DNA of 64,000 nt, from positions 186,001 to 250,000 of the forward strand of contig CAVUOB010000004.1 of the NCBI GenBank assembly GCA_963743035.1, written 5' to 3'. This DNA is from PALSA-911 sp963743035 (GTDB lineage Bacteria > Pseudomonadota > Alphaproteobacteria > Acetobacterales > Acetobacteraceae). This document shows, one piece after another, positions 44,865-53,443 of this stretch (the stretch's first letter is position 1; each line of letters begins with the position of its first letter). Below the pieces are notes generated by a model. The model ran no database searches and was not told the DNA's origin. It saw nothing but the letters and a program-made list of their open reading frames with translations. Made by a program: the position numbers and the translations under genes.

Positions 44865-46102
44865 CAGAGCCGCGGCAGCGGCACCGCGGCATTTCCGGCC
44901 GCACCGCGTTGCTCGGCGATGATCACCTGGTCGCCAGGCTTCACATCGCCCGAGACGATTTCGGTAAAGCTGTCGTCATCGAGGCCGAGAACGACGGGGA
45001 CGGCCACCGGGCGCCCGTCGCGCAGCAGCCAGAGGCGCGACTGGCCGGGCTCGCCCGCCGGGGAACCGGGGTTGGCAGGGCCACCCGGCACGTAGCGCAG
45101 CGCCTGGTCGGGCACGCGGATCACGTCGGGCCGCTGATCGGCAATGATCTGCGTGGAAGCGGTCATGCCAGGCATCAGCGCAAGATCCGTGTTATCGACG
45201 CCCACCACCACGTCATAGGTGACCACGTTCTGCACCGTCTGCGGCGATTGCCGTACCTGCACGACGGCCCCCTGGAACAGGCGCTTGGGAAAGGCATCCA
45301 CGGTGAAGTTCGCCTTGCCGCCTTCCTGGATGTTGCCGATATCGCTTTCGCTGACATTGGTGTCGACCTCCATCTTCGTCAGGTCGGTCGCGATCAGGAA
45401 CAAAGTCGGCGTCTGGAATGTCGCGGCGACCGTCTGGCCCATGGTGACGTTGCGCGACACCACGGTGCCGTCCACCGGCGAGACGATGTTGGTATAATCT
45501 AGGTTGACCTGCGACGCCGCGAGCTCGGCCGCGCGTTGCTCGATGGTTGCTTTATCCAGCTCAACCTGCGCCTTGGCCTGTTCATAGACGCTTCGCGCGT
45601 TGTCGGCGACATCCTGGGAGGCGTATTGCCGTGCCGCCAGCTTGGCGTTCCGCTGGCTGTTGATGTCAGCATAGACCAGGTTGGCCTTGTCCTTTTCAAG
45701 CTGGGCCTTGGCAACGCCGAGATTGGCCTTGTCCTGATCAACGACAGACTGATAGGGGCGCGGATCGATCTTGGCGCAGATCTGGCCCTGCTTCACCTGC
45801 GTGTTGTAGTCGCAATAAAGCTGTTGGATCACGCCGGAGACATAGGTGCCGACGATGATCGTGAGCACCGGGTTGACCGTGCCCGTTGCGCTCACCTTGC
45901 GAGTCACGGCGCCGCGCGTGACGGCGGCCGTGCTGTAGCGAACCGGCACCTCGCGGTGCGCCGCCCACCATCCGACGGCGGCCGCAATCGCCAGCACCGG
46001 CACGGCGGCGCCGATCAGCCGCCACTGCCTGAGGTGGCGCCGCCCCGCCAGCGTCGGCGGGGGCGCAGGCAGCGGCGTGCTTGGCGTCGATGCCTGCTGC
46101 AC
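44864..46102 (-). CDS. macA: MacA-like periplasmic adaptor
   Basis: A 412-residue HlyD-type adaptor. A proline-rich cytoplasmic leader is followed by a membrane anchor (about 28-46, LIGAAVPVLAIAAAVGWW), the barrel-sandwich domain (GTVNPVLTIIVGTYVSGVIQ), a long alpha-hairpin rich in Lys/Ala/Gln (about 105-200), the second lipoyl half (IVSPVDGTVVSRNV) and a beta-barrel domain. Pairs with MacB. The stop shares one base with the macB start and its own start follows three bases after the nitroreductase stop, so four genes from 47898 to 42750 look co-transcribed. Confidence 0.92.
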   Translation of the reverse strand: MQQASTPSTPLPAPPPTLAGRRHLRQWRLIGAAVPVLAIAAAVGWWAAHREVPVRYSTAAVTRGAVTRKVSATGTVNPVLTIIVGTYVSGVIQQLYCDYNTQVKQGQICAKIDPRPYQSVVDQDKANLGVAKAQLEKDKANLVYADINSQRNAKLAARQYASQDVADNARSVYEQAKAQVELDKATIEQRAAELAASQVNLDYTNIVSPVDGTVVSRNVTMGQTVAATFQTPTLFLIATDLTKMEVDTNVSESDIGNIQEGGKANFTVDAFPKRLFQGAVVQVRQSPQTVQNVVTYDVVVGVDNTDLALMPGMTASTQIIADQRPDVIRVPDQALRYVPGGPANPGSPAGEPGQSRLWLLRDGRPVAVPVVLGLDDDSFTEIVSGDVKPGDQVIIAEQRGAAGNAAVPLPRL

Positions 46103-46104
46103 CG

Positions 46105-46764
46105 CTACGCCTTCGGATAACCGACAGTCTGCGCAAACGTGATGAACTGGTTCCCACCAAGCCCCAGCGCATGCGCGAGACGTTCCTGATCCAATGAGCC
46201 GCGGAACACGCAGGCGAGCCCTTCCGAGGCGCAGTACAGATAGACGTTCTGGCCGATGAAGCCGACATCGGCGCTGGCGACGCGATGCTGCTCTTCGCGC
46301 GAAACGCCGCCCAGGTGCTCGGCATTGGAAACATAGACGAGATCGAGCGGCGCGCTGCCGACGAAATCCTGCACGCCGGTCTGCGCACGAACATCCGCGG
46401 CAAGATGCGGCAGCAGCCGATGCGAGACCGCATCATAACGCCAGACACCGTTCGCCATCGCCATGAAGATGTCAGTCTCGCGCGCGTGCCGCCAGGACGG
46501 CGCGGTGCGGTCGGCGGTGGCCGGTCGGTTGACGCCGTAGGCGCACCACAGCAGCTCCGACAGCACCTGTGGCGGCAGGGGACGCGCGGCGAATTCCCGG
46601 GTCGAGCGCCGCAGCTTCAGGGCCTGCGCGAGCGATTTGCCGAAATCGGCGCGCGGCGGCGGCAGGTCGATCGGCGGCGGTTGCTGCGCCTGAGCGAAAC
46701 CGGGCGCCATAGCCAGGGCGGCGGTGGACAGCATGCCGAGATTGGTGACGCGACGCGTGGGCAT
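46105..46764 (-). CDS. Nitroreductase/SagB-type family protein, probably exported
   Basis: A 219-residue FMN-dependent nitroreductase-fold protein with core RRSTREFAARPLPPQVLSEL (FMN-phosphate contact Arg residues) and LLWCAYGVNRP. Unusually it begins with a signal-like peptide: TRRVTNLGMLSTAALAMAPG followed by FAQAQ, with an RR pair that could make it Tat-dependent, which suits a flavoprotein folded before export. Cleavage would be near residue 27. It is placed between alcohol dehydrogenase and macAB. A role in redox of quinones or thiazole/oxazole-type substrates is only suggested by the fold. Confidence 0.83.
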   Translation of the reverse strand: MPTRRVTNLGMLSTAALAMAPGFAQAQQPPPIDLPPPRADFGKSLAQALKLRRSTREFAARPLPPQVLSELLWCAYGVNRPATADRTAPSWRHARETDIFMAMANGVWRYDAVSHRLLPHLAADVRAQTGVQDFVGSAPLDLVYVSNAEHLGGVSREEQHRVASADVGFIGQNVYLYCASEGLACVFRGSLDQERLAHALGLGGNQFITFAQTVGYPKA

Positions 46765-46824
46765 CGGATTGGCTCCTGCCCGGCTGACGTCGCGTGCACG
46801 CCGCGATGCAGCCGAGATATGGGC

Positions 46825-47898
46825 TTATGGCGTGATCGCCACTTTCAGCACGCCATCCCGCTGATGGCTGAACAAATCGTAGGCCGCCTCGATATCCGCC
46901 AGCTTGAAGCGATGCGTCACCATCGGCTTGAGGTCGACGCGCCCGGACTGGATCACGTTGATCAGCCGCCGCATCCGCTCCTTGCCGCCAGGGCAGAGCG
47001 TGGTCACGATCTTGTTGTCGCCCAGCCCGGCGGCGAACGGCCCGAGGGGGATCACCAGGTCCGTCGAATACACCCCCAGGCTGGACAGTGTTCCCCCGGG
47101 CCGGAGCACCCGCAACGCACCCCCGAAGGTGGCCTGGGTGCCCAGCGCCTCGATCGCCACGTCCACGCCCCGCCCGTCGGTCAGGCGCATGATTTCTTCC
47201 ACCGGATCCACCTCGGTGTAGTTCACCGTTAGATCGGCGCCGCAGCGCCGGGCCATTTCCAGCCGGCCGGGGATGCCATCGACGCCGATCACCGTGGTCG
47301 CGCCCGCAAGCTTGGCGCCCGCGGTCGCGCACAGGCCGATCGGGCCCTGCGCGAACACCGCCACGGTGTCGCCGATCCGGATGCCGCCGCTCTCCGCGCC
47401 GGAAAACCCGGTGGACATGATGTCCGGGCACATCAGCACCTGCTCGTCCGTCAGCTCATCCGGAACCGGGCACAGATTGGCCATCGCGTCCGGCACCAGC
47501 ACGTATTCCGCCTGGCAGCCGTCGATCGTGTTGCCGAAGCGCCAGCCGCCCATCGCCTTGAAGCCATGCTTGCTGAACCCGCCATCCTGCGATCCGCAGC
47601 CGCACAGGCAGGCCGCCGAATGCCCGCTCGGCGTGATCGCGCCGGCGATCACCCGCTGCCCTTCACGATAGCCCTGGACGGCGGAGCCAAGCTTCTCGAT
47701 CACCCCCACGGGCTCGTGACCGATCGTCAGCCCGCTCGCGACCGGATATTCGCCCCTGAGGATGTGCACGTCGGTGCCGCAGATCGTGGTGGTGGTGATC
47801 CGCAGCAACGCATCGAGAGGGCCGACATCCGGGATCGGCTTTTCGTCCAGCACGATGCGGCCGGGCTTCACGAAGATCGCGGCTCTCATCTTGGGCAT
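46825..47898 (-). CDS. Zinc-dependent alcohol dehydrogenase
   Basis: A 357-residue medium-chain Zn dehydrogenase. The catalytic zinc ligands are in TTTICGTDVHILRG (Cys), TIGHEPVGVIEKLG (His-Glu); the NAD-binding Rossmann motif is VAVFAQGPIGLCATAGAKLAGA (GPxGL form); the structural-zinc loop is reduced to CLCGCGSQ. This variant resembles alcohol dehydrogenases acting on short alcohols or butanediol-like substrates. The ATG at 47898 has AGGAG upstream; the longer frame is not used. It heads the adh-nitroreductase-macAB run and has an FNR-like box 63 bp upstream. Confidence 0.9.
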   Translation of the reverse strand: MPKMRAAIFVKPGRIVLDEKPIPDVGPLDALLRITTTTICGTDVHILRGEYPVASGLTIGHEPVGVIEKLGSAVQGYREGQRVIAGAITPSGHSAACLCGCGSQDGGFSKHGFKAMGGWRFGNTIDGCQAEYVLVPDAMANLCPVPDELTDEQVLMCPDIMSTGFSGAESGGIRIGDTVAVFAQGPIGLCATAGAKLAGATTVIGVDGIPGRLEMARRCGADLTVNYTEVDPVEEIMRLTDGRGVDVAIEALGTQATFGGALRVLRPGGTLSSLGVYSTDLVIPLGPFAAGLGDNKIVTTLCPGGKERMRRLINVIQSGRVDLKPMVTHRFKLADIEAAYDLFSHQRDGVLKVAITP

Positions 47899-47954
47899 AG
47901 GGCGCTCCTGGGTCTGTGTGCGCCGCAGCCTGCGGCGCAACCGCCCTGTTCGCA

Positions 47955-47968
47955 TTGAGCGAGATCAA
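47955..47968. promoter_or_regulatory. FNR/CRP-like box upstream of alcohol dehydrogenase
   Basis: TTGAG-CGAG-ATCAA, nine of ten matches to the FNR consensus, centred 63.5 bp before the ATG at 47898; at -41.5 this predicts a 22-nt leader. A hairpin CGCCGCA/TGCGGCG (47921-47937) lies between box and gene. Same variant (TTGAG...ATCAA) as the box at 36931. Confidence 0.45.
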
Positions 47969-48002
47969 GCGCGCACTCGCGCTTATGACTACCTGCCAAC
48001 CG

Positions 48003-51000
48003 TCACAGGCTGGCCATCAGGCTCGCATTGCCGCCTGCCGCCGCGGTGTTGGTGCTGACTGCGCGTTCCCGGACCAGCCATTGCAGCGGATAGCCGGATC
48101 CGTCGTGGCTTGCGACGATGATGGGAACGATCGGGCCCGGGCGGGCCGCGATCTCCCGGTTCAGGGCCTGCAGGCATTCCGGATCCCCGTCGAACAGCAC
48201 GGCATCGAACCCAGCCGTGGCAGGATCGGCCCTCTCGATGATCCACTCCGCGAGTGCCGCCGGCAATGGCGCGCCCTCCCCCAGGCTGCCCGGCGGCACG
48301 ATCGCCCTGTTGCCCGCGGCCAGGGCCGCGCTGACCTGTGCACGCAGCGCAACCGCCCCGGCGGCGACGCACAACACATTCCCGCGAGGCTGCGTCGTGT
48401 AGACATTCCGCTCGCCCACCGGACCGGCGAGCTTGATCTCGATCCCCAGCAGCGTCTGCCGGCACAGCGCGGCGCATGCCTCGGCCTCTTGGGTCCGCCC
48501 CTGCTCGGCGGAGCCATGTTTCCCAGGTCCTGGACAGCGTCGGGCGCGCGGCCGGCAGGAAGCTCCGTCACTGGCGGATTGCTGGCCAACAGGCGATGCA
48601 GATAGAGCGGACCGCCCGCCTTGGGACCCATGCCGGACAGGCCATGCCCACCGAACGGCTGCACGCCCACGACCGCACCGATCAGGTTGCGATTGACGTA
48701 GATATTGCCTGCGCCCGACAGAGCCACGAGCCGGTCGATCGTTTCGTCTATCCGGCTATGGATGCCGAAGGTCAGGCCGTAGCCGGTCGCGTTGATCACT
48801 GCCATCAGCTGGGGGATCGCATCCCGGCGGAAGCGCAGCACGTGCAGCACCGGGCCGAACACCTCGCGCTGCAGTTCCGCCAGGCTGGTGATCTCGATGA
48901 TCGTGGGGGCGACGAAAATCCCATGAGCACAGTCCGGCGGGAGTGCCGCCGCATGAACGGGATGCCCGGCGTCGCGCATGGCCCGGACATGGGCGAGGAT
49001 GCCGTCCCGCGCCACGACGCTGATGACCGGGCCGATATCGGTGGACAGAAGGTCGGGATTGCCGATGGACAGCTCGGCCATCGCACCGCACAGCATCGCC
49101 AGCACGCGGTCGGCGATGTCCTCCTGCAGGCACAGCACCCGCAGCGCCGAACAGCGCTGGCCGGCGCTGTCGAAGGCCGATACCAAGACATCGGCCACCA
49201 CCTGCTCCGCCAGGGCGGAGGAATCCACCACCAGCGCGTTCTGTCCGCCCGTCTCCGCGATCAGCGGCACGGGACTGCCGTCCGGGTTCAGCCGCAGCGC
49301 CAATTCCCGCTGGATCAGCCGGGCCACGTCGGTGGAGCCGGTGAACAGCACGCCGTGAATACGGGGATCGGCGACCAGGCGGGCGCCGACCTCTCCCGCA
49401 CCGGGCAGAAGCTGCAGCACGGCTTCGGGAATGCCGGCCTGGTGCAGCAGTGCTACCGCCTGCGCCGCGATCAGCGGCGTCTCCTCCGCCGGCTTCGCCA
49501 GCACCACGTTTCCCGCGGCGAGCGCGGCCGCGACCTGGCCGGTGAAGATCGCCAGCGGAAAATTCCACGGCGAAATGCAGACGACGGGACCGAGCGGCAC
49601 ATGGGTGGCATTGTCGAAGCCGTCCCGGACGGCGGCCGCGTAGTAGCGCAGGAAATCGACAGCCTCGCGTATCTCGGCCACCGCATTGGCCATCGACTTG
49701 CCGGCCTCCCGCACGATCAGGCCCAGCAGTTGCGGCATATCGGCCTCCAGCAAATCCGCGGCGCGCCGCAGGCAGACGGCGCGCTCCGCCGGTGCCGTGG
49801 CCTGCCACGCCGACGCGGCCGCCGCGGCTCGCGCCAGACACCATTCGATCCCGGCTTCGTCGGCCTCCACCACCTGGCCCACCAGGTCGCGGAGGTCGGC
49901 CGGATTGCGGACCGGCCGTGCCATACCCTGGCCGCCAGGCGGCGCCGCGCGCCAGCCCTGCGCAGCCCCCGTCAACAGGGCACCAGACAGCATGGCCAAG
50001 GTCTGCTCGTTCGACAGATCGATGCCGGCGGAATTGACCCGCGCATCGCCATACAGCTCGCGCGGCAGGGCGATGCGCTCATGCGGCGCGCCGACCGGCA
50101 GGCGCGATGCTACCTGGGCCACGGGATCGGCCACCAGATCCGCCACCGGGACGGATGGATCCTGGATCCGGTTGACGAAGGAGGAATTGGCCCCGTTCTC
50201 CAGCAGCCGCCGCACCAGATAGGCCAACAGCGTCTCATGCGTGCCGACGGGGGCGTAGATGCGGCAGGGAATATTCAAGTTTTCGGGGCCGACGACCTCC
50301 TCGTATAGCGGCTCCCCCATGCCGTGCAGGCACTGGAATTCGTACCGGCCCGGGTGAAAATCCTCGCCGGCCATGCTGTGGACGGCAGCGAGGGTCTGGG
50401 CGTTGTGGGTGGCGAATTGCGGGAACACGGCGTCCGCGGCCCCCAGCAGTTTTCGCGCGCAGGCCAGGTAGGAAACATCCGTGTGCGCCTTGCGGGTGAA
50501 CACCGGAAACCCCTCCAGCCCATCCACCTGGGCGCGCTTGATCTCGCTGTCCCAATAGGCGCCCTTCACCAGCCGGACCATCAGCCGGTGGCCGCTGCGC
50601 CGGGCGAGGTCGATGATCCAGTCCAGCACGAAGAATGCGCGCTTCTGGTACGCCTGCACGACGAAGCCGATCCCGTTCCAGCCGGCAAGCGCGGGGTCCA
50701 GGCAAAGTGCCTCCAGCAGATCGAGCGAGAGGTCCAGCCGGTCTGCCTCCTCCGCGTCGATGTTCAGGCCAAGGTCGTATTGTCGCGCCAGTCGCGTCAG
50801 GGCCTGCAGCCGGGGGAGCAGCTCGGTCATCACCCGTTGCCGTTGCTGGCGCGAGTAGCGCGGATGCAGCGCGGACAGCTTCACGGAAATGCCCGGCCCG
50901 TCATAGATGCCGCGCGCGGCGGAGGCCTGGCCTATGGCGTGGATGGCCTGCTCGTACTCACGAAAGTAGCGGAATGCGTCCCCGGCGGTGACCGCGGCCT

Positions 51001-51685
51001 CACCGAGCATGTCGTAGGAATGGCGGAAGCCCCGCGCCTCCAGCCGCCGGCTCTGCACCAGCGCCTCCGCGATGGTTTGGCCGGCAACGAACTGCTCGCC
51101 CATCATGCGCATGGCCATGTCGATGCCGAGGCGGATCAGCGGCTCTCCGCCCCGGCCGACCAGCCGCGTCAGCGCCTGTGCCAGCCCGGTCTCGTTCGCG
51201 GTCGCCGTCAGCCTGCCGGTGATGACCAGCCCCCAGGTGGCCGCATTGACGAACAGCGACGGCGAATGGCCGATATGGGCGCGCCAATCGCCCGCGCCGA
51301 TCTTGTCGCGGATCAACGCGTCGCGGGTGGCGCGGTCGGGAATGCGCAGCAGCGCCTCGGCCAGACACATCAGCGCGACGCCTTCCTGGCTGGACAGGTC
51401 ATACTCATGCATCAGCCCTTCCACCGGGCCGTGGACGCCCTTCGCCCGCAGCGCCGTGACCAGCGCGGTCGCCAGCGCCCAGGTCCGGTCCAGCAGATCG
51501 GGCGGCATCGCCGCGGCGGCCAGCAGCGGCGGCAGGCACGCTTCCTCCGCGCGGCGATGGGCGGAGCGGATCCGCGCCCGCAGGGGTGTGTCGGGGGATG
51601 GCGAGCCGGCAAAGCCGCTGAACGGCAGCGGCGCGGCGGTTGGATCATCGGCGTTCGGCAATGGGTGCAATTTCTGCAATGCCAC
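48003..51685 (-). pseudogene. putA: Bifunctional proline dehydrogenase/P5C dehydrogenase, one frameshift
   Basis: Oxidises proline to glutamate in two steps. The FAD-dependent PRODH barrel (IYDGPGISVKLSALHPRY, LMVRLVKGAYWDSEIKRA) is followed by the aldehyde dehydrogenase domain with ISPWNFPLAIFTGQ, catalytic Glu in AETGGQNALVVD and Cys in DSAGQRCSALRVL. The frame breaks by -1 (or +2) at about 48500-48530, after the main catalytic part; the other frame (EAEACAALCRQTLLGIEIK, ending VNTAAAGG-like STNTAAAGGNASLMASL) is the normal PutA C-terminus. No N-terminal ribbon-helix-helix repressor domain is present. Start uncertain: GTG 51685 is my choice, an ATG at 51853 is open but crowds the divergent GST gene. 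Confidence 0.87.
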
Positions 51686-51873
51686 CGGCTGGAAAAGGCG
51701 GCAGCAGCATAGCCGGATCGCGGGCACGAAGCTGCAAATAGCTGCACCCGCAGCCATACGAACTCGGGCGGCGATGGCGATGAATTGACGGACCGGCGCG
51801 GAGGGAAAAATATGCACCCGACCCGCGTCCCGGTAGGCGTTGCCGCGCGGCATGCGGCCAGGAGAGACCGCAA

Positions 51874-52503
51874 ATGCTGAAGATCTACGGCAGGGCCAAT
51901 TCCATCAACGTGCAGAAGGCGCTGTGGGCGGCCGATGAATGCGGCCTCGTCTACCAGCGCATCGACATAGGGGGCGCCTTCGGCGGCAACGACCAGCCCT
52001 GGTACCGCGAGCTTAACCCCAACGGCGTGGTGCCAACGATCGACGATGATGGCTATGTGCTGTGGGAGTCGAACTCCATCGTCCGCTATTTTGCCGCCAG
52101 CCACGCCGCGGGAACGCTCTGGCCGACAGACCCGAAACGGCGGGGCGAGGCGGATCGCTGGATGGACTGGCAGCTCACCGTGATCCAGCTGGGCATGACC
52201 ACGCTGTTCTGGGGCTTGATCCGCACGCCGCCGGAGAAGCGCGATCCTGCCGCGATCGAGGCCGCGCGCATGGCGACCGCGGCGCTATGGCAGCGGCTGG
52301 ACGCGCACCTGGCCACACGGCCCTACGTCGCCGGCGATGCCTTCACCATGGGCGATATTCCCGCAGGCGCCATGGCCTATCGCTGGCTGAACCTGCCCTT
52401 CGCGCGCCACGACCTGCCGGCGCTACCGCATCTGCGGGCCTGGTACGACCGCCTGGCCGAACGGCCGGCCTATCGCCAGCACGTGCTGATCCCGATGACC
52501 TGA
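51874..52503 (+). CDS. Glutathione S-transferase family protein
   Basis: A 209-residue GST with N-terminal thioredoxin fold (KIYGRANSINVQKALWAADE; the Ser/Asn of SINV is at the usual glutathione-activating position; ELNPNGVVPTIDDDGYVLWESNSI holds the cis-Pro and the ES gamma-Glu contact) and an all-helical C-terminal domain with the N-capping DxFTMGDIPAG motif. An AGGAGA ribosome site is upstream. Divergent from putA, with a short intergenic space; likely detoxification or dehalogenation-like role, unknown substrate. Confidence 0.9.
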   Translation: MLKIYGRANSINVQKALWAADECGLVYQRIDIGGAFGGNDQPWYRELNPNGVVPTIDDDGYVLWESNSIVRYFAASHAAGTLWPTDPKRRGEADRWMDWQLTVIQLGMTTLFWGLIRTPPEKRDPAAIEAARMATAALWQRLDAHLATRPYVAGDAFTMGDIPAGAMAYRWLNLPFARHDLPALPHLRAWYDRLAERPAYRQHVLIPMT

Positions 52504-52548
52504 CACATTCACTGCCCCCACCTGCCGTAGTTCAGCGCCCGCCGTTAA

Positions 52549-53443
52549 TCAGCGATCGAGTTCTTCCGGCGAGAGAGCCACCGGCACCGCCTTCACCTGC
52601 TCGGCGAACGGGCCGACCTGCTTCCAGCAGGCATCCCCCGGCTGACACTGCACCGGCTGCCAACGCAGCTGCGCCTCGCTCTGTCCGCCCCGCACGCCAT
52701 CCTGGAACGAGCTGAGCTTCACCACGCGCGGCACCGTCACCGGCTTCAGGGCGATCGGTCCGACGACATCGCTGGCCAGTATCACGGAACCGTCGCCGGA
52801 GGCGCGCACGGCCAGCTTCGCCTCCGCCGCCTGGCGCATGATCTGCTCGGTCTTCACGGCAAGATCGGCACGTGCCGCGAATTCCAGACGCGCCTCGCGC
52901 TTTCCGCTCATGACCTCGCTGACCACGAAGAACGGTTGCTCGCCGGGCTGCAACGGGCCCAGAGTGCCGTCGACCAGCGGCGCGATCTCCGGACAGGCAT
53001 GCCGGTCCAGGGCATCGCGCAGATCGAGCAGCGCGACCGAGGTGACGCTGACATCGGTGAACCGGATCTGGATCCGCCGCGCCAGATCGGCGCCGACGCT
53101 GGAATCGAAGATCTGCCGCAGCCGCAGGCCAAGGCTCATGCCGGCGCTGTCGGTGTTCACCACGTCCACGAGCGAGGCGGCCGTGGCCGCGGGCACCTTC
53201 AGCTTCGGAAAGCAGCGGCCCGCGCGGGCGTAGAGATTGACGCCGTCCACATTGACGATATCGCCGACCTTGTAGCCGCGGTCGACCAGTACCGGCAGGT
53301 AGCCCTGCTCGGCGAAATAATCGATCAGCACGCTGCGGAAGCGCTGGAACGAGTTCCTCGGCCCGTGCCGTCGTGGCGCCTCCGCCCGCGACGGCCGCGC
53401 AGACCAGGAGCGCTTCGACAAGGGACAAAAGCCTGGCGGTCAT
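52549..53443 (-). pseudogene. Exported protein of unknown function, CHAT operon, one frameshift
   Basis: I do not recognise the family. From the ATG at 53443 the first frame is a Sec signal (TARLLSLVEALLVCAAVAGG ending TARAEE). The frame then shifts +1 at about 53355-53360, and the body begins NSFQRFRSVLIDYFAEQGYL and continues about 265 residues, with the text KVGDIVNVDGVNLYARAGRCFP and a possible disulfide pair near the end (VQCQPGDACW). One extra G would explain the break. The start overlaps the CHAT gene stop as ATGA, so it is co-translated with it and is probably its partner, substrate or regulator in the periplasm. It is the last of three genes. Confidence 0.65.

Noticed and set aside
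40707..45095. A 1462-codon open frame on the plus strand over the P-ATPase and MacB genes
   Set aside because: Antisense to two well-conserved genes on the minus strand; length is a by-product of GC-rich codon use.
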